Source: Xylocopa sonorina (Eukaryota > Arthropoda > Insecta > Hymenoptera > Apidae). From it: a stretch of DNA of 64,000 nucleotides. Shown one piece after another: positions 1 through 12,260 of this stretch; the first letter of the stretch is position 1, and each line of letters starts with the position of its first letter. Both the position numbers and the translations under genes were made by a program. The stretch spans positions 620,001-684,000 of the forward strand of contig NC_135195.1 of assembly GCF_050948175.1 (NCBI RefSeq), in the 5' to 3' direction. A model generated the notes under the pieces. That model ran no database searches. It worked only from the letters and a program-made list of their open reading frames with translations, and was not told where the DNA came from.

Positions 1-189
1 ACATAGAAATGAGATGCGATATCTCGTTTTAAGAAACATTAGACCTCTATTCTTTCGACACGTAGACATCTGCATACGCTATTTCCTAGCACGGATGTGT
101 CGCATTTACATTCTTTTGAAGTGTATGTGCGGTATTCATGGCACTTCGCAATGAATATTACATCTTATCACGAAACATAGAAATGAGAT

Positions 190-199
190 GCGATATCGC
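190..199. other. 10-bp palindrome GCGATATCGC (unit positions 16-25), exemplar
   Basis: GCGATATCGC is its own reverse complement and recurs in most class A units with 'gatgcgatatcgcg'. Its core GATATC (EcoRV) is kept in most units of nearly all types. When position 16 is A and position 24 is T (types G and H), the same stretch instead forms the 6-bp dyad GAGATA-CGA-TATCTC at positions 11-25. No binding protein can be assigned. Confidence 0.85.
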
Positions 200-256
200 G
201 ACTTAAGAGGCATTAGAACTCTATTGTTACGATACGTGGACATCTGCAAACGCTAT

Positions 257-270
257 TTCCTAGCAAGGAA
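257..270. other. Short dyad TTCCT-AGCA-AGGAA (unit positions 83-96), exemplar
   Basis: Perfect 5-bp arms around a 4-base centre, present in class A, F and G units ('ttcctagcaaggaa' or 'ttcctggcaaggaa'). It is destroyed in class B ('tagcacggatg') and in the 'tagcattgaag' units. It separates the two main monomer classes. Confidence 0.8.
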
Positions 271-321
271 GTGTCGCATTTACATTCTTTTGAAGTGTAT
301 ACGCGGTATTCATGACACTTC
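268..321. other. 8-bp inverted repeat GAAGTGTC...GACACTTC (unit 94-101 / 140-147), exemplar
   Basis: In class A units with the 'gtgtatacgcggtattc' tail, GAAGTGTC at unit positions 94-101 is the exact reverse complement of GACACTTC at 140-147. A third related word, GAAGTGTA, lies between them at 118-125 and pairs with the same right arm over AAGTGT/ACACTT. The dyad near ATAC-N3-GTAT (125-134) is nested inside. This is the most structured part of the monomer. Confidence 0.8.
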
Positions 322-2390
322 GCACTGAATACTATATCTTATCACGAAACATAGAAATGAGATGCGATATCGCGATTTAAGAAACATTAGACCTCTATTG
401 TTACGACACGTAGACATCTGCATACGCTATTTCCTAGCACGGATGTGTCGCATTTACATTCCTTTGAAGTGTATACGCGGTATTCATGACACTTCGCAAT
501 GAATATTATATCTTATCACGAAACATAGAAATGAGATGCGATATCGCGATTTAAGAGGCATTAGAACTCTATTGCTACGATCCGTGGACATCTGCAAACG
601 CTATTTCCTAGCATTGAAGTGTCGCATTTACATACTTTTGAAGTGACTACCAGGTATACATGACATTTCGCAATGAATATTATATCTTGTCACGAAACAT
701 AGAAATGAGATACGATATCGCGGTTTAAGAGGCATTAGAACTCTATTGTTCCGATACGTGGACACCTGCAAACGCTATTTCCTAGCAAGGAAGTGTCGCA
801 TTTACATTCTTTTGAAGTGAATACGAGGTATACATGACACATCGCAATGAATATTATATCTTATCACGAAACATAGAAATGAGATGCGATATCTCGTTTT
901 AAGAAACATTAGACCTCTATTGTTACGACACGTAGACATCTGCATACGCTATTTCCTAGCACGGATGTGTCGCATTTACATTCTTTTGAAGTGTATATGC
1001 GGTATTCATGGCACTTCGCAATGAATATTACATCTTATCACGAAACATGGAAATGAGATGCGATATCTCGTTTTAAGAAACAATAGACCTTTATTGTTAC
1101 GACACGTGGACACCAGCAAACCCTATTTCCTAGCAAGGAAGTGTCGCGTTTACATTCTCTTGAAGTGAATGCGAGGTATACATGACACTACGCAATGAAT
1201 ACTATATCTTATCACGAAACATAGAAATGAGATGCGATATCTCGTTTTAAGAAACATTAGACCTCTATTGTTACGACACGTAGACATCTGCATACGCTAT
1301 TTCCTAGCACGGATGTGTCGCATTTACATTCTTTTGAAGTGTATACGCGGTATTCATGACACTTCGCAATGAATATTATATCTCATCACGAAACATAGAA
1401 ATGAGATGCGATATCTCGTTTTAAGAGGCATTAGAACTCTATTGTTACGATACGTGGACATCTGGAAACGCTATTTCCTGGCAAGGAAGTGTCCCATTTA
1501 CATTCTTTTGAAGTGAATACGAGGTACACATGACACATCGCAATGAATATTACATCTTATGATGAAGCATCGAAATGAGATACGATATCACGTTTTAAGA
1601 AACATTAGACCTCTATTGTTACGACACGTAGACATCTGCATACGCTATTTCCTAGCACGGATGTGTCGCACTTACATTCTTTTGAAGTGTATACGCGGTA
1701 TTCATGACACTACGCAATGAATACTATATCTTATCACGAAACATAGAAATGAGATGCGATATCTCGTTTTAAGAAACATTAGACTTCTATTGTTTCGACA
1801 CGTAGACATCTGCATACGCTATTTCCTAGCACGGATTTGTCGCATTTACATTCTTTTGAAGTGTATACGCGGTATTCATGGCACTTCGCAATGAATATTA
1901 TATCTTATCACGAAACATAGAAATGAGATGCGATATCTCGTTTTAAGAGGCATTAGAACTCTATTGTTACGATACGTGGACATCTGCAAACGCTATTTCC
2001 TGGCAAGGAAGTGTCGCATTTACATTCTTTTGAAGTGAATACGAGGTATACATGACACATCGCAATGAATATTACATCTTATGATGAAGCATCGAAATGA
2101 GATACGATATCTCGTTTTAAGAAACATTAGACCTCTATTGTTACGACACGTAGACATCTGCATACGCTATTTCCTAGCACGGATGAGTCGCATTTACATT
2201 CTTTTGAAGTGTATACGCGGTATTCATGACACTTCGCAATGAATATTATATCTTATCACGAAACATAGAAATGAGATGCGATATCGCGATTTAAGAGGCA
2301 TTAGAACTCTATTGCTACGATACGTGGACATCTGCAAACGCTATTTCCTAGCATTGAAGTGTCGCATTTACATACTTTTGAAGTGACTAC

Positions 2391-3140
2391 GAGGTATACA
2401 TGACATTTCGCAATGAATATTATATCTTGTCACGAAACATAGAAATGAGATACGATATCGCGGTTTAAGAGGCATTAGAACTCTATTGTTCCGATACGTG
2501 GACACCTGCAAACGCTATTTCCTAGCAAGGAAGTGTCGCATTTACATTCTTTTGAAGTGAATACGAGGTATACATGACACATCGCAATGAATATTACATC
2601 TTATGATGAAGCATCGAAATGAGATACGATATCTCGTTTTAAGAAACATTAGACCTCTATTGTTACGACACGTAGACATCTGCATACGCTATTTCCTAGC
2701 ACGGATGTGTCGCATTTACATTCTTTTGAAGAGTATACGCGGTATTCATGGCACTTCACAATGAATATTATATCTTATCACGAAACATAGAAATGAGATG
2801 CGATATCGCGATTTAAGAGGCATTAGAACTCTATTGTTACGATACGTGGACATCTGCAAACGCTATTTCCTAGCAAGGAAGTGTCGCATTTACATTCTTT
2901 TGAAGTGTATACGCGGTATTCATGACACTTCGCACTGAATACTATATCTTATCACGAAACATAGAAATGAGATGCGATATCGCGGTTTAAGAGGCATTAG
3001 AACTCTATTGTGACGATACGTGGACATCTGGAAACGCTATTTCCTGGCAAGGAAGTGTCGCATTTACATTCTTTTGATGTGAATACGAGGTATACATGAC
3101 ATTTCGCAATGAATATTATATCTTATCACGAAACATGGAA
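2391..3140 (+). repeat. Segment duplicated 6,960 bp (40 units) downstream at about 9351-10100
   Basis: Rare marks recur at a fixed offset of 6960 bp: 'gaagagtatacgcgg' at 2729 and 9689, and 'attgtgacgatacg' near 3008 and 9968. Similarity breaks on the left where 2381 has 'aagtgactac' and 9341 has 'aagtgaatac'. It breaks on the right where the copy near 10100 changes from a G-type start ('acatgg') to a class B body. Confidence 0.75.
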
Positions 3141-4079
3141 ATGAGATACGATATCTCGTTTTAAGAAGCATTAGACTTCTATTGCTACGATACGTAGATA
3201 TCTGCATACGCTATTTCCTAGCAAGGAAGTGTCGCATTTACATTCTTTTGAAGTGTACACGCGGTATTCATGACACTTCGCAATGAATATTATATCTTGT
3301 CACGAAACATAGAAATGAGATGCGATATCGCGATTTAAGAGGCATTAGAACTCTATTGCTACGATCCGTGGACATCTGCAAACGCTATTTCCTAGCATTG
3401 AAGTGTCGCATTTACATACTTTTGAAGTGACTACGAGGTATACATGACATTTCGCAATGAATATTATATCTTGTCACGAAACATAGAAATGAGATACGAT
3501 ATCGCGGTTTAAGAGGCATTAGAACTCTATTGTTCCGATACGTGGACACCTGCAAACGCTATTTCCTAGCAAGGAAGTGTCGCATTTACATTCTTTTGAA
3601 GTGAATACGAGGTATACATGACACATCGCAATGAATATTATATCTTATCACGAAACATAGAAATGAGATGCGATATCTCGTTTTAAGAAACATTAGACCT
3701 TTATCGTTACGACACGTGGACACCAGCAAACCCTATTTCCTAGCAAGGAAGTGTCGCGTTTACATTCTCTTGAAGTGAATGCGAGGTATACATGACACTA
3801 CGCAATGAATACTATATCTTATCACGAAACATAGAAATGAGATGCGATATCTCGTTTTAAGAAACATTAGACCTCTATTGTTACGACACGTAGACGTCTG
3901 CATACGCTATTTCCTAGCACGGATGTGTCGCATTTACATTCTTTTGAAGTGTATACGCGGTATTCATGACACTTCGCAATGAATATTATATCTTATCACG
4001 AAACATAGAAATGAGATGCGATATCTCGTTTTAAGAAACATTAGACCTCTATTCTTTCGACACGTAGACATCTGCATAC

Positions 4080-4860
4080 GCTATTTCCTAGCACGGATGT
4101 GTCGCATTTACATTCTTTTGAAGAGTATACGCGGTATTCATGGCACTTCACAATGAATATTATATCTTATCGCGAAACATAGAAATGAGATGCGATATCG
4201 CGATTTAAGAGGCATTAGAACTCTATTGTTACGATACGTGGACATCTGCAAACGCTATTTCCTAGCAAGGAAGTGTCGCATTTACATTCTTTTGAAGTGT
4301 ATACGCGGTATTCATGACACTTCGCACTGAATACTATATCTTATCACGAAACATAGAAATGAGATGCGATATCGCGGTTTAAGAGGCATTAGAACTCTAT
4401 TGTGGCGATAAGTGGACATCTGCAAACGCTATTTCCTGGCAAGGAAGTGTCGCATTTACATTCTTTTGAAGTGAATACGAGGTATACATGACATTTCGCA
4501 ATGAATATTATATCTTATCACGAAACATGGAAATGAGATACGATATCTCGTTTTAAGAAGCATTAGACTTCAATTGCTACGATACGTAGATATCTGCATA
4601 CGCTATTTCCTAGCAAGGAAGTGTCGCATTTACATTCTTTTGAAGTGTATACGCGGTATTCATGACACTTCGCAATGAATACTATATCTTATCACGAAAC
4701 ATAGAAAAGAGATGCGATATCTCGATTTAAGAGGCATTAGGACTCTATTGCTACGATACGTGGACATCTGCAAACGCTATTTCCTAGCAAGGAAGTGTCG
4801 CATTTACATTCTTTTGAAGTGAATACGAGGTATACATGACACATCGCAATGAATATTATA
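4080..4860 (+). repeat. Segment duplicated 2,610 bp (15 units) downstream at about 6690-7470
   Basis: Shared rare marks are 'cttatcgcgaaac' at 4169 and 6779, 'gaagagtatacgc' near 4121 and 6731, and 'cattaggactc' near 4736 and 7346. Each pair is separated by exactly 2610 bp. Confidence 0.75.
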
Positions 4861-4899
4861 TCTTATCACGAAACATAGAAATGAGATGCGATATCTCGT

Positions 4900-5510
4900 T
4901 TTAAGAAACATTAGACCTCTATTCTTTCGACACGTAGACATCTGCATACGCTATTTCCTAGCACGGATGTGTCGCATTTTCATTCTTTTGAAGTGTATAT
5001 GCGGTATTCATGGCACTTCGCAATGAATATTACATCTTATCACGAAACATGGAAATGAGATGCGATATCTCGTTTTAAGAAACATTAGACCTTTATTGTT
5101 ACGACACGTGGACACCAGCAAACCCTATTTCCTAGCAAGGAAGTGTCGCGTTTACATTCTCTTGAAGTGAATGCGAGGTATACATGACACTACGCAATGA
5201 ATACTATATCTTATCACGAAACATAGAAATGAGATGCGATATCTCGTTTTAAGAAACATTAGACCTCTATTGTTACGACACGTAGACATCTGCATACGCT
5301 ATTTCCTAGCACGGATGTGTCGCATTTACATTCTTTTGAAGTGTATACGCGGTATTCATGACACTTCGCAATGAATATTATATCTCATCACGAAACATAG
5401 AAATGAGATGCGATATCTCGTTTTAAGAGGCATTAGAACTCTATTGTTACGATACGTGGACATCTGGAAACGCTATTTCCTGGCAAGGAAGTGTCGCATT
5501 TACATTCTTT
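4900..5510 (+). repeat. Segment duplicated 3,132 bp (18 units) downstream at about 8032-8642
   Basis: The rare 'gtcgcattttcattc' occurs just before 4981 and 8113, offset 3132 bp, followed in both by an F unit, a B unit and an A unit with 'catctggaaacg'. A further 'gcattttcattc' copy at about 6020 lies 6 units from the first. Confidence 0.7.
5047..5220 (+). repeat. Monomer type F (exemplar, unit 30)
   Basis: The first third looks like class B ('ctcgttttaagaaacattag'), while the rest is closer to class A ('aaggaagtg'). It has private marks: 'acctttattg', 'cacgtggacaccagcaaac', 'gtcgcgtttacattctc', 'gaatgcgagg' and 'cactacgc'. F units contain the palindrome CACGTG, which most A and B units lack. 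About 20 F or F-like units are scattered at about 1.1, 3.7, 5.1, 8.2, 10.5, 11.9, 12.2, 16.4, 21.3, 23.0, 24.9, 27.2, 31.9, 33.8, 35.6, 39.2, 45.6, 51.9, 53.3 and 60.4 kb. They make convenient landmarks for the duplication map. Confidence 0.88.
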
Positions 5511-8500
5511 TGAAGTGTATACGCGGTATTCATGACACTACGCAATGAATACTATATCTTATCACGAAACATAGAAATGAGATGCGATATCTCGTTTTAA
5601 GAAACATTAGACCTCTATTGTTTCGACACGTAGACATCTGCATACGCTATTTCCTAGCACGGATGTGTCGCATTTACATTCTTTTGAAGTGTATACGCGG
5701 TATTCATGGCACTTCGCAATGAATATTATATCTTATCACGAAACATAGAAATGAGATGCGATATCTCGTTTTAAGAAACATTAGACCTCTATTCTTTCGA
5801 CACGTAGACATCTGCATACGCTATTTCCTAGCACGGATGTGTCGCATTTACATTCTTTTGAAGTGTATGTGCGGTATTCATGGCACATCGCAATGAATAT
5901 TACATCTTATCACGAAACATAGAAATGAGATGCGATATCTCGTTTTAAGAAACATTAGACCTCTATTGTTACGACACGTAGACATCTGCATACGCTATTT
6001 CCTAGCACGGATGTGTCGCATTTTCATTCTTTTGAAGTGTATATGCGGTATTCATGGCACTTCGCAATGAATATTACATCTTATCACGAAACATGGAAAT
6101 GAGATGCGATATCTCGTTTTAAGAAACATTAGACCTCTATTCTTTCGACACGTAGACATCTGCATACGCTATTTCCTAGCACGGATGTGTCGCATTTACA
6201 TTCTTTTGAAGTGTATGTGCGGTATTCATGGCACTTCGCAATGAATATTGCATCTTATCACGAAACATAGAAATGAGATGCGATATCTCGTTTTAAGAAA
6301 CATTAGACCTCTATTGTTACGACACGTAGACATCTGCATACGCTATTTCCTAGCACGGATGTGTCGCATTTACATTCTTTTGAAGTGTATACGCGGTATT
6401 CATGACACTTCGCAATGAATATTATATCTTGTCACGAAACATAGAAATGAGATACGATATCGCGGTTTAAGAGGCATTAGAACTCTATTGTTCCGATACG
6501 TGGACACCTGCAAACGCTATTTCCTAGCAAGGAAGTGTCGCATTTACATTCTTTTGAAGTGAATACGAGGTATACATGACACATCGCAATGAATATTACA
6601 TCTTATGATGAAGCATCGAAATGAGATACGATATCTCGTTTTAAGAAACATTAGACCTCTATTGTTACGACACGTAGACATCTGCATACGCTATTTCCTA
6701 GCACGGATGTGTCGCATTTACATTCTTTTGAAGAGTATACGCGGTATTCATGGCACTTCACAATGAATATTATATCTTATCGCGAAACATAGAAATGAGA
6801 TGCGATATCGCGATTTAAGAGGCATTAGAACTCTATTGTTACGATACGTGGACATCTGCAAACGCTATTTCCTAGCAAGGAAGTGTCGCATTTACATTCT
6901 TTTGAAGTGTATACGCGGTATTCATGACACTTCGCACTGAATACTATATCTTATCACGAAACATAGAAATGAGATGCGATATCGCGGTTTAAGAGGCATT
7001 AGAACTCTATTGTGACGATACGTGGACATCTGCAAACGCTATTTCCTGGCAAGGAAGTGTCGCATTTACATTCTTTTGAAGTGAATACGAGGTATACATG
7101 ACATTTCGCAATGAATATTATATCTTATCACGAAACATGGAAATGAGATACGATATCTCGTTTCAAGAAGCATTAGACTTCAATTGCTACGATACGTAGA
7201 TATCTGCATACGCTATTTCCTAGCAAGGAAGTGTCGCATTTACATTCTTTTGAAGTGTATACGCGGTATTCATGACACTTCGCAATGAATACTATATCTT
7301 ATCACGAAACATAGAAAAGAGATGCGATATCTCGATTTAAGAGGCATTAGGACTCTATTGCTACGATACGTGGACATCTGCAAACGCTATTTCCTAGCAA
7401 GGAAGTGTCGCATTTACATTCTTTTGAAGTGAATACGAGGTATACATGACACATCGCAATGAATATTACATCTTATGATGAAGCATCGAAATGAGATACG
7501 ATATCACGTTTTAAGAAACATTAGACCTCTATTGTTACGACACGTAGACATCTGCATACGCTATTTCCTAGCACGGATGTGTCGCACTTACATTCTTTTG
7601 AAGTGTATACGCGGTATTCATGACACTACGCAATGAATACTATATCTTATCACGAAACATAGAAATGAGATGCGATATCTCGTTTTAAGAAACATTAGAC
7701 CTCTATTGTTTCGACACGTAGACATCTGCATACGCTATTTCCTAGCACGGATGTGTCGCATTTACATTCTTTTGAAGTGTATACGCGGTATTCATGGCAC
7801 TTCGCAATGAATATTATATCTTATCACGAAACATAGAAATGAGATGCGATATCTCGTTTTAAGAAACATTAGACCTCTATTCTTTCGACACGTAGACATC
7901 TGCATACGCTATTTCCTAGCACGGATGTGTCGCATTTACATTCTTTTGAAGTGTATGTGCGGTATTCATGGCACATCGCAATGAATATTACATCTTATCA
8001 CGAAACATAGAAATGAGATGCGATATCTCGTTTTAAGAAACATTAGACCTCTATTGTTACGACACGTAGACATCTGCATACGCTATTTCCTAGCACGGAT
8101 GTGTCGCATTTTCATTCTTTTGAAGTGTATATGCGGTATTCATGGCACTTCGCAATGAATATTACATCTTATCACGAAACATGGAAATGAGATGCGATAT
8201 CTCGTTTTAAGAAACATTAGACCTTTATTGTTACGACACGTGGACACCAGCAAACCCTATTTCCTAGCAAGGAAGTGTCGCGTTTACATTCTCTTGAAGT
8301 GAATGCGAGGTATACATGACACTACGCAATGAATACTATATCTTATCACGAAACATAGAAATGTGATGCGATATCTCGTTTTAAGAAACATTAGACCTCT
8401 ATTGTTACGACACGTAGACATCTGCATACGCTATTTCCTAGCACGGATGTGTCGCATTTACATTCTTTTGAAGTGTATACGCGGTATTCATGACACATCG

Positions 8501-10259
8501 CAATGAATATTATATCTCATCACGAAACATAGAAATGAGATGCGATATCTCGTTTTAAGAGGCATTAGAACTCTATTGTTACGATACGTGGACATCTGGA
8601 AACGCTATTTCCTGGCAAGGAAGTGTCGCATTTACATTCTTTTGAAGTGAATACGAGGTATACATGACACATCGCAATGAATATTTCATCTTATGATGAA
8701 GCATCGAAATGAGATACGATATCACGTTTTAAGAAACATTAGACCTCTATTGTTACGACACGTAGACATCTGCATACGCTATTTCCTAGCACGGAAGTGT
8801 CGCACTTACATTCTTTTGTAGTGTATACGCGGTATTCATGACACTACGCAATGAATACTATATCTTATCACGAAACATTAAAATGAGATGCGATATCTCG
8901 TTTTAAGAAACATTAGACCTCTATTGTTTCGACACGTAGACATCTGCATACGCTATTTCCTAGCACGGATGTGTCGCATTTACATTCTTTTGAAGTGTAT
9001 ACGCGGTATTCATGGCACTTCGCAATGAATATTATATCTTATCACGAAACATAGAAATGAGATGCGATATCTCGTTTTAAGGGGCATTAGAACTCTATTG
9101 TTACGACACGTAGACATCTGCATACGCTATTTCCTAGCACGGATGTGTCGCATTTACATTCTTTTGAAGTGTATACGCGGTATTCATGACACTTCGCAAT
9201 GAATATTATATCTTATCACGAAACATAGAAATGAGATGCGATATCTCGTTTTAAGAGGCATTAGAACTCTATTGTTACGATACGTGGACATCTGCAAACG
9301 CTATTTCCTGGCAAGGAAGTGTCGCATTTACATACTTTTGAAGTGAATACGAGGTATACATGACATTTCGCAATGAATATTATATCTTGTCACGAAACAT
9401 AGAAATGAGATACGATATCGCGGTTTAAGAGGCATTAGAACTCTATTGTTCCGATACGTGGACACCTGCAAACGCTATTTCCTAGCAAGGAAGTGTCGCA
9501 TTTACATTCTTTTGAAGTGAATACGAGGTATACATGACACATCGCAATGAATATTACATCTTATGATGAAGCATCGAAATGAGATACGATATCTCGTTTT
9601 AAGAAACATTAGACCTCTATTGTTACGACACGTAGACATCTGCATACGCTATTTCCTAGCACGGATGTGTCGCATTTACATTCTTTTGAAGAGTATACGC
9701 GGTATTCATGGCACTTTACAATGAATATTATATCTTATCACGAAACATAGAAATGAGATGCGATATCGCGATTTAAGAGGCATTAGAACTCTATTGTTAC
9801 GATACGTGGACATCTGCAAACGCTATTTCCTAGCAAGGAAGTGTTGCATTTACATTCTTTTGAAGTGTATACGCGGTATTCATGACACTTCGCACTGAAT
9901 ACTATATCTTATCACGAAACATAGAAATGAGATGCGATATCGCGGTTTAAGAGGCATTAGAACTCTATTGTGACGATACGTGGACATCTGGAAACGCTAT
10001 TTCCTGGCAAGGAAGTGTCGCATTTACATTCTTTTGAAGTGAATACGAGGTATACATGACATTTCGCAATGAATATTATATCTTATCACGAAACATGGAA
10101 ATGAGATGCGATATCTCGTTTTAAGAAACATTAGACCTCTATTGTTACGACACGTAGACATCTGCATACGCTATTTCCTAGCACGGATGTGTCGCATTTA
10201 CATTCCTTTGAAGTGTATACGCGGTATTCATGGCACTTCGCAATGAATATTATATCTTA

Positions 10260-12260
10260 TCACGAAACATAGAAATGAGATGCGATATCTCGTTTTAAGA
10301 AACATTAGACCTCTATTCTTTCGACACGTAGACATCTGCATACGCTATTTCCTAGCACGGATGTGTCGCATTTACGTTCTTTTGAAGTGTATGTGCGGTA
10401 TTCATGGCACTTCGCAATGAATATTACATCTTATCACGAAACATGGAAATGAGATGCGATATCTCGTTTTAAGAAACATTAGACATTTATTGTTACGACA
10501 CGTGGACACCAGCAAACCCTATTTCCTAGCAAGGAAGTGTCGCGTTTACATTCTCTTGAAGTGAATGCGAGGTATACATGACACTACGCAATGAATACTA
10601 TATCTTATCACGAAACATAGAAATGAGATGCGATATCTCGTTTTAAGAAACATTAGACCTCTATTGTTACGACACGTAGACATCTGCATACGCTATTTCC
10701 TAGCACGGATGTGTCGCATTTACATTCTTTTGAAGTGTATACGCGGTATTCATGACACTTCGCAATGAATATTATATCTTATCACGAAACATAGAAATGA
10801 GATGCGATATCTCGTTTTAAGAGGCATTAGAACTCTATTGTTACGATACGTGGACATCTGCAAACGCTATTTCCTGGCAAGGAAGTGTCGCATTTACATT
10901 CTTTTGAAGTGAATACGAGGTATACATGACACATCGCAATGAATATTGCATCTTATGATGAAGCATCGAAATGAGATACGATATCTCGTTTTAAGAAACA
11001 TTAGACCTCTATTGTTACGACACGTAGACATCTGCATACGCTATTTCCTAGCACGGATGTGTCGCATTTACATTCTTTTGAAGGGTATACGCGGTATTCA
11101 TGACACTTCGCAATGAATACTATATCTTATCACGAAACATAGAAATGAGATGCGATATCTCGTTTTAAGAGGCATTAGAACTCTATTGTTACGATACGTG
11201 GACATCTGCAAACGCTATTTCCTGGCAAGGAAGTGTCGCATTTACATACTTTTGAAGTGAATACGAGGTATACATGACACATCGCAATGAATATTACATC
11301 TTATGATGAAGCATCGAAATGAGATACGATATCTCGTTTTAAGAAACATTAGACCTCTATTGTTACGACACGTAGACATCTGCATACGCTATTTCCTAGC
11401 ACGGATGTGTCGCACTTACATTCTTTTGAAGTGTATACGCGGTATTCATGACACTACGCAATGAATACTATATCTTATCACGAAACATAGAAATGAGAAG
11501 CGATATCTCTTTTTAAGAAACATTAGACCTCTATTGTTTCGACACGTAGACATCTGCATACGCTATTTCCTAGCACGGATGTGTCGCATTTACATTCTTT
11601 TGAAGTGTATACGCGGTATTCATGGCACTTCGCAATGAATATTATATCTTATCACGAAACATAGAAATGAGATGCGATATCTCGTTTTAAGAAACATTAG
11701 ACCTCTATTCTTTCGACACGTAGACATCTGCATACGCTATTTCCTAGCACGGATGTGTCGCATTTACATTCTTTTGAAGTGTATGTGCGGTATTCATGGC
11801 ACTTCGCAATGAATATTACATCTTATCACGAAACATGGAAATGAGATGCGATATCTCGTTTTAAGAAACATTAGACATTTATTGTTACGACACGTGGACA
11901 CCAGCAAACCCTATTTCCTAGCAAGGAAGTGTCGCGTTTACATTCTCTTGAAGTGAATGCGAGGCATACATGACACTACGCAATGAATACTATATCTTAT
12001 CAGGAAACATAGAAATGAGATGCGATATCTCGTTTTAAGAAACATTAGACCTCTATTCTTTCGACACGTAGACATCTGCATACGCTATTTCCTAGCACGG
12101 ATGTGTCGCATTTACATTCTTTTGAAGTGTATGTGCGGTATTCATGGCACTTCGCAATGAATATTACATCTTATCACGAAACATGGAAATGAGATGCGAT
12201 ATCTCGTTTTAAGAAACATTAGACATTTATTGTTACGACCCGTGGACACCAGCAAACCCT
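10260..12260 (+). repeat. 8-unit offset (1,392 bp) plus dimer (348 bp) duplication of the B('ctttcg')-F pair
   Basis: A B unit with 'ctattctttcgacacg' followed by an F unit with 'agacatttattg' appears at about 10.3-10.6, 11.7-12.0 and 12.05-12.3 kb. The F landmark 'accagcaaac' is at 10508, 11900 and 12248, giving offsets of 1392 and 348 bp. The last step is a simple dimer duplication. Confidence 0.8.
10615..10788 (+). repeat. Monomer type B (exemplar, unit 62)
   Basis: This is the second main class. It carries 'gatatctcgtttt' near unit position 19-31, then 'aagaaacattagacctc', 'gacacgtagacatctgcatacg', and 'tagcacggatgtgtcg' where class A has 'tagcaaggaagtgtcg'. The A and B classes differ at roughly a dozen linked sites, so they behave as two haplotypes and not as random variants. 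Class B is found from start to end of the window. Confidence 0.9.

Larger units (their letters stand above)
175..348 (+). repeat. Monomer type A (exemplar, unit 2)
   Basis: This is one of the two main monomer classes. Diagnostic features by unit position are 'gcgatatcgc' at 16-25, 'aagaggcattagaactc' in the 30s-40s, 'gatacgtggacatctgcaaacg' in the middle, and 'cctagcaaggaag' or 'cctggcaaggaag' at about 85-97. Class A units occur across the whole window, usually near class B units but not in strict alternation. Subtypes differ at 'gcgattt' versus 'gcggttt' and at 'tagcaagg' versus 'tggcaagg'. Confidence 0.9.

Noticed and set aside
3656..5220. 8-unit higher-order repeat between the F units at 3722 and 5114
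   Set aside because: The two F units are 1392 bp apart, but the units after them differ in order (B-B-A-A-G versus B-A-B), so the spacing alone does not show a duplication here.
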